Assembly (NCBI GenBank): GCA_017623575.1
Contig: JAGAOS010000003.1
Coordinates: 1-64,000, forward strand
Length of the DNA stretch: 64,000 bases
Direction of reading: 5' to 3'
From: Clostridia bacterium
GTDB taxonomy: Bacteria > Bacillota > Clostridia > Oscillospirales > Acutalibacteraceae
How positions within the stretch are numbered: position 1 is the first letter of the stretch; the number at the start of each line of letters is the position of its first letter. The notes below the pieces were generated by a model. That model was not told the DNA's origin. It saw nothing but the letters and a program-made list of their open reading frames with translations, and ran no database searches. The position numbers and the translations under genes are program-made. Of the stretch, positions 7,728 to 15,801 are shown in pieces.

Positions 7728-9176
7728 ATGCCGTTTATATTTGTGGCAGAGTGGTTTTGCAACAACATAGTGTGGGGAATGCCCACAGTTTTTTTATTTT
7801 TAACAGTGGGTATTTATTTAAGTGTAAAAATTAAGTTTTTTCAGTTTTTGCACCCTATTCACATATTTAAAAAAACGGTCGGTTCTCTTTTTAAAAACAA
7901 AAATAACAACAACGGCAAAGCCGTATCACAGCTTGGGGTAATATCTACCGCCCTTGCCGCCACCATTGGTACGGGCAACATTGCAGGGGTGGCAACCGCT
8001 CTTACTATTGGCGGAGCGGGAGCAATTTTCTGGATGTGGGTTTCGGCATTTTGGGGTATGGCAACGGCATATTCAGAAAATCTGCTTGGAATTTATTACA
8101 GAAGAAAAAATAAAAACGGTGAGTACATTGGCGGCGCTATGTACTATTTAAAAGAAGGACTTAAGGCAAAGAGATTTTTAAAGCATTTAAAAAATCCCCT
8201 TGCCTTTCTTTTTGCCTTTTTTTGCATATTTGTATCCTTTGGAATGGGCAATATGATTCAGGTAAATACGGTAACCGATGTGCTTGACAACGGCATTTTT
8301 GGTATAAGAATATCCCCCATTATAACAGCGGCAACACTAACCTTATTTATAGGCTTTGTAATTTTTGGCGGCGCAAAAAGAATATCCCGAATAACCGAAA
8401 AGCTGGTGCCCGTTATGGCATTTTTGTATATTTTTTTAACTCTCAGCGCCATTTTTATAAATTTTAAAAATATTGGTGAAGTTTTAAAAAACATTTTTTG
8501 TGATGCCTTTGGAATTAACTCTGCTATGGGCGGTATTTCGGGCTACGCAATAAAAAAAGCCTTAGAAACAGGTCTTAAAAGGGGAATTTTTTCCAACGAG
8601 GCAGGTCTTGGCTCGGCGGTGCTTGTGGGTGCCTGCTCCGAGGTAGACGAACCCGCCGTTCAGGGAATGTGGGGCATTTTTACGGTGTTTTTTGACACTG
8701 TTATTGGTTGCAGTCTTACCGCGCTTGCCATACTTTCATCGGGGGTAGTGGAGCATAGCAAAAAAACAGGCGCGGCGCTTGTTCAGCTTGCTTTTTGTAA
8801 ATCAATGGGCGCCGCGGCGGGAGAGCTTATATCGGTTCTCACACTTCTTTTTGCGCTTTCTACGGTAATTGGCTGGTCATTTTACGGTCTTAAAGCGGCA
8901 GAATTTCTTTTAGGCAATAAAAACATTGTAATTTACAAACTGCTTTTCACTATTTCGGTAATTCCCGGCTCACTTTTACAGCTTGAAACGGTATGGCTGA
9001 TTGCCGATATTTTCAACGGACTTATGGCATTGCCGAATTTAATTGGTGTTCTTGCGCTTTCCGACAAGGTTAAAATAATTACCGATAATTACAAAAAACG
9101 GGCGCTTATTGGCAAGGATTATACACCGCCGATTACTTCTGCATATGATAGCGGTATAATGGGTAAGAGCCTTTAA
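7728..9176 (+). CDS. sodium:alanine symporter (AGCS family)
   Basis: This 482-residue integral membrane protein of the alanine-or-glycine:cation symporter family imports small neutral amino acids with Na+. Family blocks are STALAATIGTGNIAGVATA near residue 66, GAIFWMWVSAFWGMATAYSE near 90, GEYIGGAMYYL near 128, and GLKRGIFSNEAGLGSAVLV near 280. About ten hydrophobic segments are evident. The start codon directly follows a terminator-like hairpin whose stem contains the ribosome-binding site, so expression is probably conditional. Which of alanine, glycine or glutamine it carries cannot be read from the sequence. Confidence 0.93.
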   Translation: MPFIFVAEWFCNNIVWGMPTVFLFLTVGIYLSVKIKFFQFLHPIHIFKKTVGSLFKNKNNNNGKAVSQLGVISTALAATIGTGNIAGVATALTIGGAGAIFWMWVSAFWGMATAYSENLLGIYYRRKNKNGEYIGGAMYYLKEGLKAKRFLKHLKNPLAFLFAFFCIFVSFGMGNMIQVNTVTDVLDNGIFGIRISPIITAATLTLFIGFVIFGGAKRISRITEKLVPVMAFLYIFLTLSAIFINFKNIGEVLKNIFCDAFGINSAMGGISGYAIKKALETGLKRGIFSNEAGLGSAVLVGACSEVDEPAVQGMWGIFTVFFDTVIGCSLTALAILSSGVVEHSKKTGAALVQLAFCKSMGAAAGELISVLTLLFALSTVIGWSFYGLKAAEFLLGNKNIVIYKLLFTISVIPGSLLQLETVWLIADIFNGLMALPNLIGVLALSDKVKIITDNYKKRALIGKDYTPPITSAYDSGIMGKSL

Positions 9177-9216
9177 AAATTCACATTTTATTTACTTATT
9201 TTTTTGTAACAGTTTA

Positions 9217-9260
9217 TTGACATCCCTTTTAATAGGTGATAAAATGTTAGGGTGCTAACA
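9217..9260 (+). promoter_or_regulatory. marR promoter and palindromic operator
   Basis: -35 TTGACA (9217-9222), a 17-base spacer, and -10 TAAAAT (9240-9245). A dyad TGTTAG-GGTG-CTAACA (9245-9260) covers the end of the -10 and the predicted start near 9252. This position fits autorepression by the MarR protein encoded just downstream. Confidence 0.75.
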
Positions 9261-9279
9261 ATTTAAAAGGGAGGTAGCT

Positions 9280-9732
9280 ATGCAAAACAAAAATCATACC
9301 GAAAATCCGCATATAGGCTTTGAGCTTCGCAGGGCGGCAAACCTTATCCGCCGAGAGATTGATAATGCTATGAGCGGACGAAAAATTGAGAAGCTTACGG
9401 GTATGCAGGGTAGAGTTATTGGCTTTTTGTGCCATAATCTTGGCAAAGAAATATTTCAACGGGATATTGAAACCGAGTTTTCAATTCGTCGTTCCACCGC
9501 AACCGCAATGCTTCAAACAATGGAAAAGCACGGGCTTATTGAAAGGCAACCCGTTGAATATGACGCGCGGCTTAAACGCATAGCTCCAACACCTGTAGCT
9601 TTAGAGCGTCACAAAATATTTGAATATGAAATCAATAGGGTGGAGGCATCTGTTTTAAACGGAATTACCAAGGATGAAGCCGATACCCTGCTTAAAATAT
9701 TAGAAAAAATAAGAAACAATTTAGGAGAATAG
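9280..9732 (+). CDS. MarR-family transcriptional regulator
   Basis: This 150-residue winged-helix protein has the MarR layout: an N-terminal dimerisation helix, a helix-turn-helix around QRDIETEFSIRRSTATAMLQ (residues about 62-81), and a wing containing EYDARLKRIAPT. It is the first gene of a three-gene unit with two ABC half-transporters. The stop lies 5 bases before the first ABC gene. A dyad operator overlaps its own promoter, so it probably represses itself and the exporter until an unknown ligand releases it. The GGGAGG site before the ATG is strong. Confidence 0.9.
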   Translation: MQNKNHTENPHIGFELRRAANLIRREIDNAMSGRKIEKLTGMQGRVIGFLCHNLGKEIFQRDIETEFSIRRSTATAMLQTMEKHGLIERQPVEYDARLKRIAPTPVALERHKIFEYEINRVEASVLNGITKDEADTLLKILEKIRNNLGE

Positions 9733-9737
9733 TTTAA

Positions 9738-11474
9738 ATGTTAAAGCAGCTTGCAAAATGTATAAGAGAATATAAGCTTACATCTATACTTGCCCCCATT
9801 TCAATCACAATGGAGGTTGTTATGGAAACCATAATCCCCTTTATTATGGCAAAGCTTATTGATAACGGAATAAACAAGGGCGATATGAGCTATGTTGCCT
9901 GGTGCTGTGTAATTCTGGTAGGATGCTGTGGGCTTTCAATGACCTTTGGCTCCCTTTCGGCGCGGTGGGCGGCGGTAGCATCAGCGGGCTTTGCAAAAAA
10001 TATGCGCCACGATATGTACTACAAAATTCAGGAATACTCCTTTAAAAGTATTGATAAATTTTCCACATCCAGTCTTGTTACAAGGCTTACCACCGATGTT
10101 GCAAACCTGCAAAATGCTTATCAAATGGTAATCCGTATAGCCTTCAGAAGTCCTGCAATATTCCTTTTTTCACTTATAATGGCATTTACGGTAAATTACA
10201 GGCTATCACTTATATTCTTGGCAGCAATTCCCATTCTTGCAACGGGATTATGGCTTATAATGGGTCGCGCTCATCCAATTTTCAAGCGCACCTTCAAAAA
10301 GTATGATAAGCTTAATAATGTAGTTCAGGAAAATTTAAGAGGCGTAAGGGTTGTTAAATCCTATGTGCGCGGCGATTTTGAAAATCAAAAATTTGAAGCC
10401 GCATCAGCTGATATATACAATGATTTTGTAAAGGCGGAACGAATACTTGCCTTCAACTCACCCTTAATGCAAACCTGTATGTATGCCTGTATGCTTCTTA
10501 TTGCCTGGTTTGGCTCCAAGCTTATTGTGTCAAACAGTATGACCGAGGGCGAGCTTATGACTATGGTAACATATGCCTTGCAGGTGCTATCCAGTCTTAT
10601 GATGCTTTCAATGATTTTTGTTATGATAACCATTTCCCGCGCCTCTGCCGAGCGTGTATGCGAGGTGCTTAGCGAGGAAACAGACCTTAAAAATCCCGAA
10701 AATCCCCTGCTTGAGGTTGCCGACGGAAGCATTGAGTTTAAGGATGTAGTTTTCAGCTACGGTAAAAATACGGGCAAGGGCGGCAACTGTCTTAAAGGCA
10801 TAAGCGTTAAAATAAAATCGGGTGAAACGGTTGGAATCATAGGCGGTACAGGCAGTGCAAAATCCACCTTTATAAGCCTTATTCCAAGACTTTATGATGT
10901 AAACGAAGGCGCCGTTATGGTAGGCGGCAGGGATGTTCGTGATTATGATACTAAAGCCCTCCGCAATCAGGTTTCGGTGGTGCTTCAAAAAAATGAGCTT
11001 TTTTCAGGTACTATTAAAGAAAATCTGCGTTGGGGCAATGAAAATGCCACCGATGAAGAGCTTGTTCACGCCTGTAAGCTGGCTCAGGCAGACCCATTTA
11101 TAAGTGAATTTCCCAACGGTTATGATACTGTGATTGAGCAGGGCGGCACCAATGTTTCGGGCGGTCAAAAGCAACGACTTTGCATTGCCCGCGCCTTACT
11201 TAAAAAACCTAAAATTCTTATTTTGGATGACTCTACAAGCGCGGTGGATACCAAAACAGATATGCTTATACGCAAGGCATTTGCAGAGGAAATCCCAAAT
11301 ACTACCAAGCTTATAATTGCGCAAAGAATATCCTCTGTTGAGCATGCCGATAAAATAATTGTACTGGATGACGGTAAAATTGACGGTATAGGCACCCATG
11401 AGGAGCTACTAGAAAATAATGAAATTTATAAAGAAGTGTATTACTCACAGCAAAAGGGGGAAGTTGCCAAATGA
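9738..11474 (+). CDS. heterodimeric ABC exporter, degenerate-site subunit
   Basis: This 578-residue half-exporter has six membrane segments in residues about 15-300 and a nucleotide-binding domain from about 335. The Walker A region is GIIGGTGSAKST and the signature is VSGGQKQR. Walker B reads LILDDSTSAVD, so Asp replaces the catalytic Glu. Its partner downstream has the complementary pattern. This matches TM287/TM288-type heterodimers, in which one ATP site is degenerate. The gene sits 5 bases after marR and overlaps the next gene by 4 bases, suggesting coupled translation. The likely role is export of drugs, lipids or peptides; the substrate is unknown. Confidence 0.93.
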   Translation: MLKQLAKCIREYKLTSILAPISITMEVVMETIIPFIMAKLIDNGINKGDMSYVAWCCVILVGCCGLSMTFGSLSARWAAVASAGFAKNMRHDMYYKIQEYSFKSIDKFSTSSLVTRLTTDVANLQNAYQMVIRIAFRSPAIFLFSLIMAFTVNYRLSLIFLAAIPILATGLWLIMGRAHPIFKRTFKKYDKLNNVVQENLRGVRVVKSYVRGDFENQKFEAASADIYNDFVKAERILAFNSPLMQTCMYACMLLIAWFGSKLIVSNSMTEGELMTMVTYALQVLSSLMMLSMIFVMITISRASAERVCEVLSEETDLKNPENPLLEVADGSIEFKDVVFSYGKNTGKGGNCLKGISVKIKSGETVGIIGGTGSAKSTFISLIPRLYDVNEGAVMVGGRDVRDYDTKALRNQVSVVLQKNELFSGTIKENLRWGNENATDEELVHACKLAQADPFISEFPNGYDTVIEQGGTNVSGGQKQRLCIARALLKKPKILILDDSTSAVDTKTDMLIRKAFAEEIPNTTKLIIAQRISSVEHADKIIVLDDGKIDGIGTHEELLENNEIYKEVYYSQQKGEVAK

Positions 11475-13426
11475 TGGGTGGACGCGGACCTATGAGAAAA
11501 CCGGGTATGGGCCCCGGTGCACCAAGGGCAAAGCTGGATAAAAAGGCGGCTATCCGCCTTGTAAAACTGCTTGGAAAATACAAATTTCGCCTTGTGCTGG
11601 TGCTTATATGCATTATTATAAGCGCAGTTGTAAATGTACTTGTATCATCATCAGTAGGCACCCTTCTGGATGAATATGTTATGCCTATGCTGGCTGCTGC
11701 AGACAAGGGTATAACCCCCGATTTTTTACCTCTTTTAAAGGGTATAATTACAATGGCAATAGTTTGCATTTTTGGTGTAGCCGCCAGCTATTTTTACAAT
11801 ATAATTATGGTAAGCGTAGCGCAGGGAACACTTAAATCGGTAAGGGACAAAATGTTTGCACATATGCAAACCCTGCCTGTAAAATACTTTGATACCCATT
11901 CTCACGGCGATGTTATGAGCCATTATACCAATGATACCGATACATTGCGGCAGATGATTTCTCAAAGCATACCACAGCTTTTTAACTCTATAATTTCCAT
12001 CTCCTCAGTATTTTTTGCAATGGTTTCCATAAGCATATATCTTACGATATTTATTCTGCTTACCGTTGTTGTTATGATGTTTGTGGCAGGCAAAATTGGT
12101 GGCAGAAGCTCAAACTTCTTTGTAAAGCAACAAAAGTCACTGGGCGATGTAAACGGATATATTGAAGAAATGGTGAACGGGCAAAAGGTTGTAAAGGTTT
12201 TCTGTTATGAGGAAAAGGCTAAAGCCCGTTTTGATAAAATGAATGAGGAGCTTTGCTTTAACGCAACCGAAGCAAACAAATTTGCAAATATTTTAGGTCC
12301 CATTATGGGTAATATGGGTCATATTCAGTATGTTCTTATTGCCGCGGTAGGAGCAACCCTTGCCATTACAGGCTTTGGTAGTATTCCGGGTGTGGATTTC
12401 GGCGGTCTTTCGGGACTTACCTTAGGCAATATTGCATCATTTTTACTGCTTAGCAAAAACTTCACAATGCCTATTAATCAGATTTCACAGCAAATAAATT
12501 CTGTTGTTATGGCACTTGCGGGCGCCTCACGCATATTCGCCCTTATGGATGAACAAAGCGAACAGGATGAAGGCTATGTAATGCTTGTTAATGCCAAAGA
12601 AGGTGAAAACGGTATTGAGGAAGCTGCCGAGCGCACAGGAATATGGGCTTGGAAGCATCGCCATGGTGACGGCACAGTAACCTACACAAAGCTTCAGGGT
12701 GATGTTACCCTTACTAATGTGGATTTTGGATACACCGATGAAAAGCAGGTGCTTTATGATGTTACCCTTTATGCAAAGCCGGGTCAAAAGGTGGCATTTG
12801 TAGGTGCAACCGGTGCAGGAAAAACCACCATAACCAACCTTATAAACCGATTTTATGATATTCAGGATGGAAAAATCCACTATGACGGAATTAACATTAA
12901 TAAAATAAAAAAAGAGGATTTGCGCCGCTCCTTGGGTGTGGTTTTGCAGGAGGTTAATCTGTTTACCGATACCGTTATGGAAAATATTCGCTACGGCAAG
13001 CTGGATGCCACCGACGAGGAATGTATTGCCGCCGCAAAGCTTGCAGGTGCAGATGGCTTTATCCGTATGCTCCCCGACGGGTATGATACCGTTTTAGAGG
13101 GAGATGCCTCAGGGCTTTCACAGGGCCAGCGTCAGCTTATATCCATTGCCCGCGCCGCCGTTGCCGACCCACCTGTTATGATTATGGATGAGGCAACATC
13201 TTCTATTGATACCCGAACAGAAGCCATTGTACAAAGAGGTATGGACAGACTTATGCACGGCAGAACTGTTTTTGTTATTGCGCACCGTCTTTCTACCGTT
13301 CAAAATTCTGATGTTATTATGGTGCTTGAAAAGGGCAGAATTATTGAACGAGGCAGTCACGATGACCTTATTGCTCAAAAGGGCAAATATTACCAGCTTT
13401 ATACGGGCGCTTTTGAATTATCATAA
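11471..13426 (+). CDS. heterodimeric ABC exporter, consensus-site subunit
   Basis: This 651-residue half-exporter partners the preceding gene. An N-terminal Gly/Pro/Arg-rich cytosolic tail of about 25 residues precedes six membrane segments (about 40-330). The nucleotide-binding domain starts near 400. Walker A is GATGAGKTT, and Walker B is VMIMDEATSSID with the catalytic Glu present. The signature is LSQGQRQL rather than LSGGQ. A competent ATP site would therefore form from this Walker A/B and the partner's VSGGQ. A linker of about 60 residues between the domains (about 360-420) is longer than usual. The gene overlaps its partner by 4 bases. Confidence 0.93.
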   Translation: MMGGRGPMRKPGMGPGAPRAKLDKKAAIRLVKLLGKYKFRLVLVLICIIISAVVNVLVSSSVGTLLDEYVMPMLAAADKGITPDFLPLLKGIITMAIVCIFGVAASYFYNIIMVSVAQGTLKSVRDKMFAHMQTLPVKYFDTHSHGDVMSHYTNDTDTLRQMISQSIPQLFNSIISISSVFFAMVSISIYLTIFILLTVVVMMFVAGKIGGRSSNFFVKQQKSLGDVNGYIEEMVNGQKVVKVFCYEEKAKARFDKMNEELCFNATEANKFANILGPIMGNMGHIQYVLIAAVGATLAITGFGSIPGVDFGGLSGLTLGNIASFLLLSKNFTMPINQISQQINSVVMALAGASRIFALMDEQSEQDEGYVMLVNAKEGENGIEEAAERTGIWAWKHRHGDGTVTYTKLQGDVTLTNVDFGYTDEKQVLYDVTLYAKPGQKVAFVGATGAGKTTITNLINRFYDIQDGKIHYDGININKIKKEDLRRSLGVVLQEVNLFTDTVMENIRYGKLDATDEECIAAAKLAGADGFIRMLPDGYDTVLEGDASGLSQGQRQLISIARAAVADPPVMIMDEATSSIDTRTEAIVQRGMDRLMHGRTVFVIAHRLSTVQNSDVIMVLEKGRIIERGSHDDLIAQKGKYYQLYTGAFELS

Positions 13427-13562
13427 TAAAAAGCAGAAATATGCCAAAAATATTTAGTCAATTTACCATTTGCTATAATAAAAAGTAGCCTTTTTGAATA
13501 AAAATAGAGTCAAAAACAATTAATTAACTAAATGATTTATTGTATTTTTATTTTCACACCCC

Positions 13563-13591
13563 TTGACAATACCATATTTTGATGCTATAAT
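13563..13591 (+). promoter_or_regulatory. consensus promoter driving the repeat array
   Basis: Perfect -35 TTGACA (13563-13568), exactly 17 bases, and perfect -10 TATAAT (13586-13591). The predicted start near 13598 lies 17 bases before the first repeat. No open reading frame follows, so the product should be RNA. Confidence 0.8.
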
Positions 13592-13614
13592 AACATATAC
13601 TACAAGATTTTCCA

Positions 13615-13808
13615 CTACCATACCTATATAAGAGATTTATACTTGTTTTCTTTAATTTCATTTTTTAATCTCCTACCATACCTATATAAGAGATTTATAC
13701 TTTCTTCTGCTTTCTTGATTCCATCCATATCTGCTACCATACCTGTATAAGAGATTTATACAACAGTAGTCGCTTCCTTTTCATCATAAACAACTACCAT
13801 ACCTATAT
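13615..13808 (+). CRISPR. CRISPR-like mini-array, three full repeats plus one truncated
   Basis: Three 28-base repeats lie at 13615-13642, 13673-13700 and 13734-13761. They begin CTACCATACCT and end GATTTATAC, and the third differs by one base. A fourth copy at 13794-13808 keeps only the first 15 bases, as a decayed terminal repeat. The intervening unique sequences are 30, 33 and 32 bases long and unrelated to each other. The 3' end of each repeat forms a small hairpin (TATAA-GAGAT-TTATA) immediately before the spacer. A consensus promoter precedes the array and a terminator follows it. No cas gene is in the window. A tandem regulatory repeat or a small structured RNA is the alternative. Repeat size, spacer-length spread and the degenerate last repeat favour CRISPR. 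Confidence 0.65.
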
Positions 13809-13859
13809 TCCCTTTCACCGCACAGTTAAAAACAGAGTCATTAAATCTAAAAAAATAAA

Positions 13860-13912
13860 GCCCTTTGCTTATAGCTGAGCAAATTACAGCCAATAAAGCA
13901 AAGGGTTTTGTT
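13860..13912 (+). terminator. terminator after the repeat array
   Basis: CCCTTTGCTT (13861-13870) pairs with AAGCAAAGGG (13896-13905), followed by TTTTGTT. An inner GCTG/CAGC stem lies in the loop. It would end an array transcript of about 310 bases. Confidence 0.65.
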
Positions 13913-13947
13913 ATAGTCTTATTTAAGATTTTGTATTTGCAAAAAAA

Positions 13948-14160
13948 GTAGGGGCGAGCATTGCTCGCCCGAAAAAGATTTGTGCTTTTTATGCGGGCGA
14001 GCAATGCTCGCCCCTACAAGAAAAAACCTTTAATAGAGCGATTTGTGATGGTTTTTCTCCCCTTCCGTCTTTTGCACGGCTATTCGCCGCACAAAATCCA
14101 CCTTCCCCGTCCGGGGACGGCCTCCGCAATCTGTGCGATAAACCACAATTTATCGGGTAT
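13948..14160 (-). repeat. mosaic dispersed repeat, copy 1 (inverted)
   Basis: A 70-base palindromic unit (13948-14017) starts GTAGGGGCGA and ends TCGCCCCTAC. It is joined on its right to a block of about 140 bases containing GTCCGGGGACGG and GATAAACCACAATTTATC. On the minus strand the whole stretch is nearly identical to 54424-54642. In this copy both ends of the 70-base unit are intact complementary arms. Open frames inside it are spurious. Confidence 0.8.
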
Positions 14161-14170
14161 ATATAAACAC

Positions 14171-14220
14171 AAAAAACTGCAATAAAAATGCGAAAATCAA
14201 GCATTTTATTGCAGTTTTTT
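14171..14220. terminator. bidirectional terminator after pfp
   Basis: AAAAAACTGCAATAAAA and TTTTATTGCAGTTTTTT form a long stem with A and T tracts on either side. It can end the leftward pfp transcript. Confidence 0.75.
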
Positions 14221-14256
14221 AATTTATGTTTTTATTTTTAATTTAATTTTAAAAGC

Positions 14257-15474
14257 CTAATCAAGTATATTTCCAACCTTATAATGAACCGGCAGACCGT
14301 TTTGCATTTTTATAATCTGCTCACCCTGAATAAGGGGCAGGAAGTATGGCAAAGCCTCATCCTTAACATTATTCTGGTCATAATTTATCCACTTTTTGGG
14401 GAAGAAACGCTCATTATTGGCTACCTTATCGGCATCAACCGGCTCAACAACTACTGTGTAGGGCATATCAAGAACTCTGCGGAATGCCATCATCTTACCC
14501 GTTTCACCATTCAAAGCGGCTTGTACGGCGGCAGAACCAATTTTCTCTGCCTCATTAATATCGGTACGGGAGCTCATATGTGAGGCGCATCGTTGCATAA
14601 CATTAAGCTCAATGGAGCGAACCTTTATAGAGAATTTTTCAGCAACAATTTTTTCAAGCTGCTTGCCTATTCCCGAAAGAGCAAGGTGACCAAAGCCGTC
14701 TGCCTGATGCACCGCGGAGTTATTTTCGGTATCCAGAGTAATTCCTTCAGATACAACCACAATAACAGCCTTATAATGCTCTAATTTTGTGCCAACATCG
14801 TGCAAAAAGCGGTCGATTGAAAATTCGCACTCAGGCAGATATATAAGATGAGGGGCTTCCTCACCGTTGGCGTGAAGCGTGCAGGATGATGCCGCAAGCC
14901 AGCCTGCGTGTCTGCCCATAATCTCTACTATAGTAACAGATTTTATACTGTAAACCGAGCTGTCTCTTGCAATTTCCTGAACAGATGTGGCAACATATTT
15001 TGCCGCCGAACCAAAACCTGGAGTGTGGTCGGTTTCACAAAGGTCATTATCAATAGTCTTGGGTACGCCTATTACCTTAATATCCTTATTTATCTTTTTA
15101 AAATATTTTGAAAGCTTGTTTACGGTATCCATAGAATCGTTACCGCCAATGTAGAAAAAGGCTTTTATATCGTGACGGTCAAAGCAATCGGTAATGGTTT
15201 TGTAAACCTCGGCATTGTCCGACTCGTCGGGGAGCTTGTATCGGCAGGAGCCTAATACGGTAGATGGAGTCTGACGAAGAAGCTCCATATCCTCATTGGT
15301 GCGGATTGCGGTTTTTAAATCTACAAGATGGTCATTAATAATGCCTTCTATTCCGTTTACCGAACCGTAAATTGTGCCTATTTCGGGGAATTTAAGCGCT
15401 TCCTTAATAACTCCTAAAAGTGATGCATTTATGGCGCAGGTAGGTCCGCCCGACTGTGCAACTGCAATATTCAT
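14257..15474 (-). CDS. pfp: PPi-dependent 6-phosphofructokinase
   Basis: This enzyme phosphorylates fructose-6-phosphate in glycolysis, reversibly and with pyrophosphate as donor. Two specificity positions support PPi rather than ATP. The GGND motif at residues 110-113 has Asp where ATP enzymes have Gly. KTIDND at 139-144 has Lys where ATP enzymes have Gly. MGRHAGWLA near 188 is the sugar-phosphate block. The length of 405 residues fits the short PPi-PFK group. The gene is monocistronic with an extended -10 promoter and a strong terminator. PPi use saves ATP and is common in anaerobic clostridia. Confidence 0.92.
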   Translation of the reverse strand: MNIAVAQSGGPTCAINASLLGVIKEALKFPEIGTIYGSVNGIEGIINDHLVDLKTAIRTNEDMELLRQTPSTVLGSCRYKLPDESDNAEVYKTITDCFDRHDIKAFFYIGGNDSMDTVNKLSKYFKKINKDIKVIGVPKTIDNDLCETDHTPGFGSAAKYVATSVQEIARDSSVYSIKSVTIVEIMGRHAGWLAASSCTLHANGEEAPHLIYLPECEFSIDRFLHDVGTKLEHYKAVIVVVSEGITLDTENNSAVHQADGFGHLALSGIGKQLEKIVAEKFSIKVRSIELNVMQRCASHMSSRTDINEAEKIGSAAVQAALNGETGKMMAFRRVLDMPYTVVVEPVDADKVANNERFFPKKWINYDQNNVKDEALPYFLPLIQGEQIIKMQNGLPVHYKVGNILD

Positions 15475-15506
15475 TATATATATTCCCTTTCAAAATAATT
15501 TTTTAT

Positions 15507-15515
15507 ATTATACCA
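15507..15515 (-). promoter_or_regulatory. extended -10 promoter of pfp
   Basis: On the minus strand the sequence TGG-TATAAT forms an extended -10 (TATAAT at 15507-15512), 33 bases before the pfp start. The -35 is poor (TGGAAA at 17 bases). Confidence 0.55.
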
Positions 15516-15702
15516 TATAGGGAAATTCATTTCCACCAGATTTATTAAATTCTATTTAATGCATAAAGAACTTTTAAAAAATCTGTTTTTTTATGTTAAA
15601 GTAGTTAATTTTTTATACCCGATATTAATATTTCACATTTACATAAATACACCGATATGATATATTTAAACTATCATTTTACACGAATTTTAAAATGCAT
15701 AT

Positions 15703-15711
15703 TGGTATAAT
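15703..15711 (+). promoter_or_regulatory. extended -10 promoter of the dockerin-esterase gene
   Basis: TGG-TATAAT (15703-15711) is an extended -10 about 90 bases before the start codon, without a clear -35. The rest of the 327-base gap between pfp and this gene is AT-rich, and I see nothing else in it. Confidence 0.45.
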
Positions 15712-15801
15712 TTACAAAAATAAAATATATCTTTACTTTTTATTGCCAGTATGTGTTAAAAATGGTAAAATTATTTCATTAGAACGAAAGGGAGCTATGA
15801 A

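Noticed and set aside
13615..13808. Assignment of the array to a specific CRISPR type
   Set aside because: No cas gene is in the window, and a repeat of 28 bases with a 3' hairpin does not uniquely match a type I can name.
13961..14185. Open reading frames on both strands in the 14 kb repeat
   Set aside because: They lie in a palindromic dispersed repeat that recurs at 54 kb with frame changes, and their translations show no family pattern.
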